From Ignavibacteria bacterium (GTDB lineage Bacteria; Bacteroidota; Ignavibacteria; UBA10030; UBA6906), in contig JAOUDE010000002.1 of the NCBI GenBank assembly GCA_029859455.1, forward strand, positions 1-29,806: 29,806 nucleotides of DNA, given 5' to 3'. Below, piece after piece: positions 23,450 to 29,806 of the stretch. Made by a program: the position numbers and the translations under genes. Numbering within the stretch: the first letter of the stretch is position 1; each line of letters opens with the position of its first letter. The notes beneath the pieces were generated by a model. That model was not told the DNA's origin, made no database searches, and was given only the letters and a program-made list of their open reading frames with translations.

Positions 23450-23869
23450 TCAGCCTCCATTGTTTGATCCTTTCATCTGATTGATCCGGACGACAACCGG
23501 GACCTGCCCCGGAATGACGTCAGTGAATGTCGCACAACAGCCTTCCTGCATGTTCCTGAGAAACCGTCCGCGGTCCTTCCTGGCTATGCTGTTCGCATCA
23601 AGCAGACCGGCAACGCAGGAGAGCACCGACCGCTGCTCCGTGGAAAGAGTCTTCGGAATCGAATAGAGCATCCAGAGTCCCTTCTTCCTTGTGGAAACCA
23701 GTCCGCTCCGGCGAAGATATGCCAGGTGGCGGGAGATCTTGGTCTGAGGTCCCCCGATCACGTCCTCAATGTCGCACACGCAGAGCTCGCCTGACTGGAT
23801 CAGGAGGTGGAGTATCCTGAGCCGTGTCTCGTCCGAAAGCGCTTTGAGAAGTGTTGTGATTGTTTTCAT
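23450..23869 (-). CDS. arsR: ArsR-family arsenic-responsive repressor
   Basis: The 139-residue protein is an ArsR/SmtB winged-helix repressor that leaves DNA when As(III) binds its cysteines. The metal site ELCVCDI (C30 and C32) sits in the classical alpha3 position, next to the DNA-reading helix QTKISRHLAYLRRSGLVSTRKKG. A further Cys pair, C111/C112 (EGCC), lies in the C-terminal extension, and C85 lies in between; any of these could be a third ligand. The start codon follows directly after a palindromic operator and has no ribosome binding site, suggesting near-leaderless translation. It heads the arsRMN2C operon. Confidence 0.95.
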   Translation of the reverse strand: MKTITTLLKALSDETRLRILHLLIQSGELCVCDIEDVIGGPQTKISRHLAYLRRSGLVSTRKKGLWMLYSIPKTLSTEQRSVLSCVAGLLDANSIARKDRGRFLRNMQEGCCATFTDVIPGQVPVVVRINQMKGSNNGG

Positions 23870-23891
23870 TATATTCGCTTAAACGAATATA
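23870..23891. promoter_or_regulatory. ArsR operator palindrome
   Basis: ATATTCG (23871-23877) and CGAATAT (23884-23890) are exact inverted repeats around a 6-base centre, extended by one T-A pair at each end. This is the size and AT-rich form of ArsR/SmtB binding sites. It covers the -10 box of the arsR promoter and touches the arsR ATG, so bound repressor would block both polymerase and the start region. It lies between arsR and the divergent glcD-type gene. Confidence 0.8.
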
Positions 23892-23914
23892 GTTTGAAAA
23901 GGTTACAAAAGCAA
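23886..23914 (-). promoter_or_regulatory. arsR operon promoter
   Basis: On the minus strand TTGCTT (23914-23909) and TATATT (23891-23886) are 17 bases apart. The -10 box is inside the operator palindrome. Transcription would start near 23879, about ten bases before the ATG at 23869, leaving no room for a normal ribosome binding site. Confidence 0.65.
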
Positions 23915-23952
23915 CAGGGCTCCCCTTCGTTTTCTTCTGGCTTGTCAGCAGA

Positions 23953-23980
23953 TTGCGAAGCGTGCAAATGTTCGTATCTT
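23953..23980 (+). promoter_or_regulatory. Promoter of the GlcD-type oxidase gene
   Basis: TTGCGA (23953-23958) and TATCTT (23975-23980) are 16 bases apart, and a transcript would begin about 20 bases before the ATG at 24007. No ribosome binding site is seen before that ATG. The site is divergent from the arsR promoter, with 38 bases between the two -35 boxes. Confidence 0.5.
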
Positions 23981-24006
23981 AGGCCACTCTGACTGATTTC
24001 AGCCTT

Positions 24007-25407
24007 ATGACCTTTGTTAAACTGACACCGGCAATCATCACGGAACTCCGCGGCTCCCTCGGCCCGGAGGCAGTCGTCACTGATGAGGAGACCCTCAGGA
24101 TCTGCGGGAGAGACGAGACGGAGGATCTCTCATTCCCCCCCGAAGCGGTGATCCGGCCGACGACAGCGGATCAGATTTCATCGGTTTTCCGGATCGCTAC
24201 CAGACACCGGATCCCTGTTACCCCGCGCGGGGGCGGCACCGGGCTGTCAGGCGGAGCTCTCGCAGTCCATGGCGGGATCTGTCTTTCCCTCGACAAAATG
24301 AACCGGATCCTGGAGATCGACGAGAAGAACTTCCAGGCAGTCGTGGAGCCCGGGGTGATCACACAGTTGTTCCAGGAAGAGGTCGAAAAACGCGGACTCT
24401 TCTATCCTCCCGACCCTGCGTCGCGCGGAAGCTGTCACCTCGGAGGTAACCTTGCCGAATGTGCGGGTGGTCCGAGAGCAGTGAAGTATGGAGTGACGAA
24501 AGATTATGTCCTCGGTCTGGAGGCGGTGCTTCCATCGGGTGAGATCATCAGAACCGGGGGACGGGTGCTCAAGAACGTCAGCGGTTACAATCTTACACAA
24601 CTGTTGATTGGCAGCGAAGGAACACTCGCCGTTATCACGAAAATCATCTTCCGTCTCATTCCGTTCCCCCGGAAGCGGAAAGTCCTGCTCGTTGCCTTCA
24701 ACACGATTGAAGATGCTGCATCCTGTGTTGCCGCGATATTTCAGCGCGGCGTCACACCCTCCGCATTGGAATTCATGGAACGATCAGCAGTGCGTGCCGC
24801 CGAGGAGCGACTCGGAAAGAAATTCCCGAACGGCGATGCCGAAGCACAACTGCTTATCGAGGTGGACGGAAACGCAGACGAGGTTCTGGATACGGATATT
24901 GCAATCATCGCTGAAGCGATTGAGGAACACGACCCGGCAGACGTACTCCTTGCGGAAGATGCCCCGAAAGTAGCGGACGTCTGGGCGTTGCGACGCTCCA
25001 TGGGAGAAGCGGTAAAGAGTTATTCGGCGTACAAGGAAGAAGACACGGTCGTCCCGCGGGCACAGCTTCCGCAACTTGTTACCGGAGTGAAACAAATCTG
25101 TGCAAAGTACGGGGTCACGTCGATCTGTTACGGCCACGCGGGGGACGGGAATATCCACGTGAACATCCTGAAGGAGGGTGTCGACGATGCCACCTGGGAA
25201 AAGAACCTGGACTTTGCAATCCGTGAAATCTTCGAACTGACTGTCTCGCTCGGCGGGACGATCTCCGGCGAGCACGGGATCGGTTATTCCCAGCGGTCGT
25301 ATCTGCCGATCGCCCTTTCTTCGGCGGAACTAGGGATCATGAAGGAAGTGAAGAAGGCATTCGACCCGAACGGTATCCTGAATCCGGGAAAGATTTTCGT
25401 CGACTGA
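24007..25407 (+). CDS. FAD-linked oxidase, GlcD/D-lactate dehydrogenase type
   Basis: The 466-residue protein is a VAO-fold flavoprotein of the GlcD type, which oxidises D-2-hydroxy acids such as glycolate or D-lactate. The FAD-binding part has VTPRGGGTGLSGGALAV near 70-86, PPDPASRGSCHLGGNLAECAGGPRAVKYGVT near 134-164, VSGYNLTQLLIGSEGTLAVIT near 190-210. The C-terminal part has GHAGDGNIHVN near 375-385 and SGEHGIGYSQRSYLP near 418-432, and ends with the usual KKAFDPNGILNPGKIF. It appears as a single gene without the GlcE/GlcF partners, so it may use its own electron acceptor. It is transcribed away from arsR. Confidence 0.92.
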   Translation: MTFVKLTPAIITELRGSLGPEAVVTDEETLRICGRDETEDLSFPPEAVIRPTTADQISSVFRIATRHRIPVTPRGGGTGLSGGALAVHGGICLSLDKMNRILEIDEKNFQAVVEPGVITQLFQEEVEKRGLFYPPDPASRGSCHLGGNLAECAGGPRAVKYGVTKDYVLGLEAVLPSGEIIRTGGRVLKNVSGYNLTQLLIGSEGTLAVITKIIFRLIPFPRKRKVLLVAFNTIEDAASCVAAIFQRGVTPSALEFMERSAVRAAEERLGKKFPNGDAEAQLLIEVDGNADEVLDTDIAIIAEAIEEHDPADVLLAEDAPKVADVWALRRSMGEAVKSYSAYKEEDTVVPRAQLPQLVTGVKQICAKYGVTSICYGHAGDGNIHVNILKEGVDDATWEKNLDFAIREIFELTVSLGGTISGEHGIGYSQRSYLPIALSSAELGIMKEVKKAFDPNGILNPGKIFVD

Positions 25408-25451
25408 GAACATCTTCGCCTCCCGGCTTCCTTTATGGTTCAGGGAAATGA

Positions 25452-25616
25452 AAACCGTGCCGGAAACGGTGTATCCAGCTGCGCTTCGATCGCTGCGCGC
25501 ACCGACTCGTCGATCCCGACTGGCTCACCTCTGAATACCGTCGTCAGCACCAGGGTTCTGTGGATTTCCTTCGGGGCTATCTCGAAGAGATTCTGATTGA
25601 GGATAAGGTGGTTTGA
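25452..25616 (+). pseudogene. Possible coding remnant of unknown origin
   Basis: A stretch without a start codon encodes about 54 residues before a TGA. It reads LRFDRCAHRLVDPDWLTSEY and then FLRGYLEEILIEDKVV. The reading has protein-like composition and the third codon positions are strongly GC, as in the real genes here, whereas the neighbouring frames do not look coding. There is no recognisable start upstream because a stop lies at 25449-25451. It looks like the C-terminal end of a lost gene, next to the M28 pseudogene. I do not recognise the family. Confidence 0.35.
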
Positions 25617-25694
25617 AGGTCAGCGGAATGACGACAAAAGACCGCCTAAAATACCGGTATCGGAATAATGAAGCAACTCCCAACCACGCGACGA

Positions 25695-26342
25695 CTATAC
25701 CCCGGTCGCCGCCACTATGAAACATCCAATCCTTATTGGGATTACTTGAGAAACACCATCTTCCTGAAAGAGTCCCTGTTTTTCCCCTGTGACCGGCATC
25801 AGAATCACGGTCGATTCCATGGCGAACCTGCTCATGACCCGGGCCATCTCCATGGCGACGACTGTCCCGCTGCAATCATCATTGGCGCCGTTGGCACTGC
25901 CGACCGCGTCGCAATTATCCTGGTTTCTGCCGTCGATATGTCCCATCACGATGAAGTGCCGCTCCGGCCACTCAGCTCCAGGTAGTGTCGCCAGGATATT
26001 CCGATGTTCACCGGTCAGACCGCAAACCGTCGCCTCAAAGGTAAAATACGATGGCTGGAGTTCAACGACAGCCGGGTCGCTCGCATAGTTCTGAAACTGT
26101 CCAAACACAAACCTTCGCGCAGCGCCGATCCCCTCTGCATCTGACACAGTGTCTGAATTGGTGTGACGGGTCTCGAACCCGACCAGCCGTGTCAGATTGG
26201 AAAAAAGGGTATCCGCCGAGACCTGGCTCATCATCTCCTGTATCGAAGGATCGATCGGGAGACCAGGAACCGGTTGAGAGTAGGAGATCGGGACCAGACA
26301 CATGATGAAAACAGCGAGGAGAAGGTGACGTGTGCGAATCAT
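25695..26342 (-). pseudogene. Truncated M28-family secreted peptidase
   Basis: The frame encodes 214 residues with a clear signal peptide (about 1-22, ISYSQ), the M28 markers LTRLVGFETRHTNSD, FIVMGHIDGRNQDNCDAVGSANGANDDCSGT with the zinc-binding His and Asp, and then VILMPVTGEKQGLF. In active enzymes the last block reads GEEQGL; here the second Glu, a zinc ligand, is Lys. Directly after it the homology stops and about 20 unrelated residues lead to a stop, where family members continue for 150 residues or more. The start retains AAAGGAG 7 bases upstream. It therefore looks like a 5' piece of a once secreted peptidase whose 3' end was lost, not a working enzyme. Confidence 0.8.
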
Positions 26343-26506
26343 GGAACACTCCTTTCACAAGAGTGGATGATTGCGGAGCAGGGTATAATGAAGAACAAAA
26401 AAAGCAGCGGGCGAGAGTCAGCCTGCATGGCGGTTACGACAGACTGCCCATCCTTAGAATCCCGGACAAGCGATCAGCAATGCTGATCAACGACGGAATC
26501 AACCGT

Positions 26507-27151
26507 TTACAATCGTCCCGCCCAGTTCTCGATGATCCTCTTTGAAACGTGGACATTGTCCCCGTCAACCCGGCTCGGGATCGGGTCAGGATAGTAAGGA
26601 CCACAGCAGGCATAGGCTTCCATCGTCATGATGTCCCAGTGAGAAGGGCACCTGGAACAATGGATCTGATTGTCGCGGATTTCGAACTCTGTCGACCCGC
26701 AGTGTTCACTCGAGCTGATCGAGGTCACAAGCCGGCCGTCGGGGGCGACGTAGGCCATGACCGTCCGTGGTGTCTTCCCGCCATTATACTCGAAGCTGAT
26801 AAGACGGTATCGCTTGAGATCCTCCAGTGAGAAGATAAGGTCATCAGCCGTTTCCCGGACAGGGACCGGAGTCATCTGTACCGTCTCCGGACCATACGCC
26901 TGCGGTTCAGCCACCACCGGCTGCTCAGCAATCACACTATGAGTTGACGGGATCAGGTATACCGCAAAGAACCCGAGACCGAACACGAGAAGAGCGGAGA
27001 TGACGACAATTCCCATCTTTCGGGTGGCCGGCTTCCCTTTTCCCTCGCCTGTCGGCTGAGCGCCGGACGATACGACGGGACTTCCACAGGAGGGACAGTA
27101 TTTCGGGGCGCCGCTCAGCGGATTCCCGCATGCGTTACATTGTGACATCAT
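26507..27151 (-). CDS. Zinc-ribbon membrane protein with DUF2318-like domain
   Basis: The 214-residue protein has three parts. An N-terminal zinc ribbon uses C5, C8, C19 and C22 (CNACG ... YCPSCG). One membrane segment follows at about 46-68. The C-terminal domain, outside the membrane, begins near 108 with RYRLISFEYNGGKTPRTVMAYVAPDGRL and holds C151, C165, C168 and the C182-C183 pair (EHCGSTEF, IHCSRCPSHWDI, YACCGPYYPDPIP). That Cys pattern and the I-S-F ... V-A-P-D-G-x-x start resemble DUF2318, a domain thought to bind metal or an Fe-S centre near iron-transport proteins. It stands alone between the M28 pseudogene and a repeat, with its own promoter. Function unknown. Confidence 0.75.
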   Translation of the reverse strand: MMSQCNACGNPLSGAPKYCPSCGSPVVSSGAQPTGEGKGKPATRKMGIVVISALLVFGLGFFAVYLIPSTHSVIAEQPVVAEPQAYGPETVQMTPVPVRETADDLIFSLEDLKRYRLISFEYNGGKTPRTVMAYVAPDGRLVTSISSSEHCGSTEFEIRDNQIHCSRCPSHWDIMTMEAYACCGPYYPDPIPSRVDGDNVHVSKRIIENWAGRL

Positions 27152-27180
27152 TGATTCCAGGTTGTTCGAAGTGTAGTAGG

Positions 27181-27209
27181 AAGATACTCAGCATGCGGGG
27201 AGGATTCAA
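27181..27209 (-). promoter_or_regulatory. Promoter of the DUF2318-like gene
   Basis: On the minus strand TTGAAT (27209-27204) and TATCTT (27186-27181) are exactly 17 bases apart, some 30 bases before the ATG at 27151. It lies at the edge of a dispersed repeat. Confidence 0.55.
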
Positions 27210-27210
27210 G

Positions 27211-27435
27211 AGCAAGGAGGAAAATCCGAAGCACGAAGATCCAAAATCCGAAACAAATGCGAAATTCGAAACCGAAAAGACCAGAAACGCCAGGGCTGCC
27301 CGCCCTCTGGAAATCTCCAAGCGTTTGAGCTATTGGCATTTCGTTCTTCGCTTTGCTTTGTCCGCCCAAAAGACCAAATAGCACTGCTCGACCTTCATTC
27401 GGCCGGACGGGGATATTCGGATTTCGGACTTCCCA
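27211..27435. repeat. Dispersed AAAATCCGAA-type intergenic repeat with inverted arms
   Basis: This gene-free stretch is biased towards A in its left half, with two copies of AAAATCCGAA (27221-27230 and 27243-27252) and further variants such as GCGAAATTCGAAACCG. The right half contains the complementary wording GATATTCGGATTTCGGACTT (27411-27430) and CATTTCGTTCTTCGCTTTGC. The two arms could fold back over a long loop. It resembles a repeat type I remember as common in planctomycete and FCB-group metagenome sequences, of the form AATCCGAAGCACGAAATCCGAAACAAATTCGAA. No protein is encoded. Confidence 0.6.
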
Positions 27436-27475
27436 ATGACTTTTGAATGCCGGATTCTCTATCGCCCTGCGGCAG

Positions 27476-27504
27476 TTGCCATCTCCCCCCTTCATCCGTA
27501 TATT
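27476..27504 (+). promoter_or_regulatory. Promoter of the T9SS-exported esterase gene
   Basis: TTGCCA (27476-27481) and TATATT (27499-27504) are 17 bases apart, and the predicted transcript starts near 27511, 33 bases before the ATG at 27544. It lies just downstream of the dispersed repeat. No good ribosome binding site is visible before the ATG. Confidence 0.55.
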
Positions 27505-27543
27505 GCATTGTCATCAACAACCGGGCCCGACCTCTTCCTCCCC

Positions 27544-28992
27544 ATGACGCTACGTATTCTGTTCATCGCTTCTCTCATTGCAGCCGGCTCAACCGCACAA
27601 AGCCAGAGCTTTCAGGACTTTCTGGATTCTGTCAACGAAGCGCCGGATTCTCTCCAGACGGCAATCGTTGACAGCTTCGTCACGGCACAGCCCGTTTCAC
27701 CGGTTCTCGAATTCGACTCTCTGGCTCATTTCTATTACCGGGGAGCGGCAACCAGCGTCAGCGTCCCGGGCGATGCAAGCCTTTGGAATCCCGCATCGGT
27801 GCCAATGACACGCCTCGCAACTACAACCTTCTGGTACCGGACGGAGGTTTATGAGTCCGATGCGCGGCTTGATTATAAATACGTTCTGAACGGCAGTACG
27901 TGGATTCTGGATCCCCGCAATCCGAACACGGTCCAGGGCGGGTTCGGCCCGAACTCCGAGCTCCGGATGCCGGAATTCATTCATCCGCCTGAAATCGCCT
28001 ACTATCCTTCAATTCCCCACGGATCTCTCCGAGACAGCACCTTCTTCAGTTCGAATCTGGGCAACTCAAGGACGATCAGAATCTACACACCACCGGGGTA
28101 CGGGAGTCCGCTCGACAGCTTCCCGATGGTTCTGTTCCATGACGGCCTCGAGTACACATCACTCGCATCGGCGGCCAACGTGCTCGATTACTTGATCGAT
28201 GAGGGAAGAATAGAACCGGTGATCGCCGTGTTCGTACCCCCTGTCAACCGGACCGATGAATACGCGGGCTCACTGCAGGATGAGTTCACCCTCTTCCTCG
28301 TCGATGAACTGATGCCGTGGCTGGAAACCCACTGGCGGATAAAGGCAGGACCTGAGAACCGTGCCACTCTGGGCGCCTCGAACGGAGGAAACATTGCTCT
28401 CTGGCTCGGCATGAACCACCCGGAGGTGTTCGGAAACGTTGCGGCTCATTCGAGCAACATCCAGAGCTCGATCTCTGACGGTTTCGCGAACGGTCCCCTC
28501 CTCGATCTGCGGCTGTATATGGACCTCGGCACGTACGACATTCCTCTGCTGATCACGCTGGTGAGAGATTTCATCCCGATCCTCGAATCACGCGGTTATG
28601 TCCACACGTACCAGGAACTGCATGACGGTCACAGCTGGGGGAACTGGAGGGGACATATCGACGACGCGCTTGAGATGTTTTTCCCCGGACCGGTCCTTTC
28701 GGCACCCGGCGAAGGGAGTGTACCGCGGCAATTCAGGCTCGACCAGAACTATCCGAATCCGTTCAATCCTTCGACGGAGATCCGGTTCGAGGTTCCTCCG
28801 GGGCGCGGCGAGGTCTCACTACTGATATTCGATCTGCTCGGAAGAAGTATCGCCACCCTCGTTGATGAGTCGCTCGATCCCGGAATCTATTCGCGCACCT
28901 GGCACGCAGACGGGGTCGCCAGCGGAGCATATTTCTACCGTCTCGTCGCAGGCGGATTCGGGGAGACCCGCAAGATGCTTCTGGTACGCTAG
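27544..28992 (+). CDS. Esterase D-type secreted hydrolase with type IX secretion sorting domain
   Basis: The 482-residue protein begins with a signal peptide (about 1-19, S-T-A-Q-S). An N-terminal domain (about 50-150), with W-N-P-A-S-V-P-M and DYKYVLNGSTWILDPRNP, looks like the early-set domain of enterochelin esterases. The esterase domain (about 170-385) has IYTPPGYG, FPMVLFHDG, the nucleophile GASNGG with S279, and DGHSWGNWRG with H363 as catalytic His. The C terminus (about 395-482) is a type A Por sorting domain: NYPNPFNPSTEIRF, VSLLIFDLLGRSIATLV, and a final G-A-Y-F-Y-R-L-V-A-G-x-x-x-x-T-R-K-M-L-L-V-R. It should be exported by the type IX system and cell-attached or released. Substrate unknown; siderophore, ferulate or acetyl esters are possible. 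The ATG at 27544 is the start that begins the signal peptide. Confidence 0.92.
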   Translation: MTLRILFIASLIAAGSTAQSQSFQDFLDSVNEAPDSLQTAIVDSFVTAQPVSPVLEFDSLAHFYYRGAATSVSVPGDASLWNPASVPMTRLATTTFWYRTEVYESDARLDYKYVLNGSTWILDPRNPNTVQGGFGPNSELRMPEFIHPPEIAYYPSIPHGSLRDSTFFSSNLGNSRTIRIYTPPGYGSPLDSFPMVLFHDGLEYTSLASAANVLDYLIDEGRIEPVIAVFVPPVNRTDEYAGSLQDEFTLFLVDELMPWLETHWRIKAGPENRATLGASNGGNIALWLGMNHPEVFGNVAAHSSNIQSSISDGFANGPLLDLRLYMDLGTYDIPLLITLVRDFIPILESRGYVHTYQELHDGHSWGNWRGHIDDALEMFFPGPVLSAPGEGSVPRQFRLDQNYPNPFNPSTEIRFEVPPGRGEVSLLIFDLLGRSIATLVDESLDPGIYSRTWHADGVASGAYFYRLVAGGFGETRKMLLVR

Positions 28993-29004
28993 CCGGGCGA
29001 CCGC

Positions 29005-29691
29005 GTGGGCCCGTTGCATATCACCCCGCTGATCGACCAGACGCTTCTCCGCGCTGAGGCAACCGTCGCGGCGATCGATCAGCTTTGCGCTTACTCTCTC
29101 AGGTATGGATTCGCTGCCGTCTGCGTGAATCCCTGCTACGTTTCCCGCTGCGCAGAAAGACTCGCAGGTTCTTCGCTCGCTCTTGCAACGGTGATCGGCT
29201 TTCCCCTGGGTGCCTGCACCAGCCCCACGAAGAAACTCGCCATCGAGCAGGCACTGGCCGACGGCGCGACGGAACTCGATATCGTCATGAACATCGGAAT
29301 GCTGAAATCAGGCTACGTGAAAGAGGTGGGATCTGAGTTGCAGATGCTCTGTTCCGTTGCATCTGATGGTGGTGGCACAACAAAAATTATTGTGGAGACT
29401 CCGCTGCTGACCCTGGAAGAAACAATAATGGCATGTGAACTCGTGATCGGGGCATCAGCGGATTACGTCAAGACGTCAACCGGACTCGAGGGAAGGATTG
29501 CCACTCTCCCGGCTGTCCGACTTCTGAAGTCCGTGGTCGGATCGTCCATTGGAATAAAGGCCGCCGGAGGAATCAGGACCCTGGATGACGCACGCAGTTT
29601 CATAACAGCAGGAGCAACCCGCATCGGCACGAGTGCAGGGGTTTCGATTGCAGACGAGGAAGCCACAGCGACGTTTGCGGGTGTGTCATGA
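29005..29691 (+). CDS. deoC: Deoxyribose-phosphate aldolase
   Basis: The 228-residue class I aldolase cleaves 2-deoxyribose 5-phosphate into glyceraldehyde 3-phosphate and acetaldehyde. The start PLIDQTLLRAEAT, AVCVNPCYV, VIGFPLGACTSPTK, ELDIVMNIGMLKSG with D92, ADYVKTSTG with the Schiff-base K156, and GIKAAGGIRTLDDA with K185 match the E. coli residues D102, K167 and K201. The GTG at 29005 is taken as start, 12 bases after the esterase stop; its ribosome binding site is poor. It overlaps the next gene as ATGA. Confidence 0.95.
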   Translation: MGPLHITPLIDQTLLRAEATVAAIDQLCAYSLRYGFAAVCVNPCYVSRCAERLAGSSLALATVIGFPLGACTSPTKKLAIEQALADGATELDIVMNIGMLKSGYVKEVGSELQMLCSVASDGGGTTKIIVETPLLTLEETIMACELVIGASADYVKTSTGLEGRIATLPAVRLLKSVVGSSIGIKAAGGIRTLDDARSFITAGATRIGTSAGVSIADEEATATFAGVS

Positions 29692-29806
29692 GCAAGGTTC
29701 GGAACGGATCGGTCCTGTGCGTAATCGGTTTCCTTGTGCTGAGCTGCGGATCGACGGAGACACAGACGGTACCCGCGGAGCAGGCACCCGAACAGAGTCC
29801 GATCGG
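29688..29806 (+). CDS. N-terminal part of a lipoprotein gene, running out of the window
   Basis: An ATG overlapping the deoC stop (ATGA) opens a frame that stays open to the last base. It begins M-S-K-V-R-N-G-S-V-L-C-V-I-G-F-L-V-L-S-C, a signal peptide with the lipobox L-V-L-S-C, followed by a Glu-, Pro- and Gln-rich linker (GSTETQTVPAEQAPEQSP). It is most likely an envelope lipoprotein; nothing can be said of its mature domain because only about 39 codons are visible. Confidence 0.7.
   Translation, partial: MSKVRNGSVLCVIGFLVLSCGSTETQTVPAEQAPEQSPI

Noticed and set aside
26160..26185. A tRNA T-arm-like wording (GGGTTCGAGACCC on the minus strand).
   Set aside because: It encodes the conserved LVGFETRHT block of the M28 pseudogene and no acceptor, D or anticodon arm can be folded around it.
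26472..26488. Perfect palindrome GATCAGCA-A-TGCTGATC just past the DUF2318-like gene, considered as a terminator.
   Set aside because: It has no T tract on either side; it may be a protein site or chance.
27436..27543. A 36-residue N-terminal extension of the esterase.
   Set aside because: It would put the signal peptide inside the protein and run through the promoter at 27476-27504.

Overview
The window looks like a chromosomal segment from a member of the FCB superphylum, most likely Bacteroidota in the broad sense (Ignavibacteria, Kapabacteria or a similar lineage). The clues are a secreted esterase ending in a type IX secretion (Por) sorting domain with the NYPNPFNPST motif, a DUF4296-type lipoprotein, a Bacteroidetes-style long M23 peptidase, many N-terminal signal peptides, and a GC content that looks like mid-to-upper 50s by eye. 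Genes are densely packed with many ATGA-type overlaps. I found no rRNA, tRNA, CRISPR array, transposase or phage gene.

Layout. (1) 1-3045, plus strand: end of a gamma-glutamyltranspeptidase, an N-formylglutamate amidohydrolase-like enzyme, a Nit1-type amidase, a DUF5684 membrane protein, a cupin and MscL. The GGT plus Nit1 pairing suggests turnover and repair of gamma-glutamyl compounds such as glutathione. (2) 3046-3242: a REP-like hairpin repeat and a strong bidirectional terminator. (3) 3243-6116, minus strand: efp-accB-accC-gcvH, read from one promoter. (4) 6218-6594: a small DUF4296 lipoprotein with its own promoter. (5) 6579-9549, minus strand: purM and a GAF-GAF histidine kinase without a response regulator. 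(6) 9660-17746, plus strand: FAH-family hydrolase, secreted M23 peptidase, valS, secreted M28 peptidase and a small secreted protein.

(7) 17813-21808, plus strand: seven genes joined by overlaps or a 3-base gap (TfoX-N protein, secreted alpha/beta-hydrolase-like protein, DoxX-like, DUF4282, secreted thioredoxin-fold protein with a probable CTG start, methyltransferase, secreted DJ-1/PfpI protein with a Cys-rich head). (8) 21843-23914, minus strand: a compact arsenic operon arsR-arsM-arsN2-arsC with a palindromic operator at the arsR start and no efflux pump gene in the window. (9) 24007-25407: a GlcD-type FAD oxidase. (10) 25408-26342: a decayed stretch with a short coding remnant and a truncated M28 peptidase pseudogene. 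(11) 26507-27151, minus: a zinc-ribbon/DUF2318-like membrane protein. (12) 27152-27543: a dispersed AAAATCCGAA-type repeat and two promoters. (13) 27544 to the end, plus: T9SS-exported esterase, deoC and the start of a lipoprotein gene.

At least eight intergenic sites read as TTGnnn, 16-17 bases, TAtaTT-like -10 boxes, so ordinary sigma70-type promoters appear to be used here rather than the divergent promoter of classical Bacteroidetes. Two of them sit so close to the start codon that the transcripts would be nearly leaderless. The most interesting parts are the pump-less arsenic methylation operon facing a Cys-headed exported DJ-1 protein, the overlapping seven-gene envelope unit, and an EF-P that lacks the usual modifiable residue.
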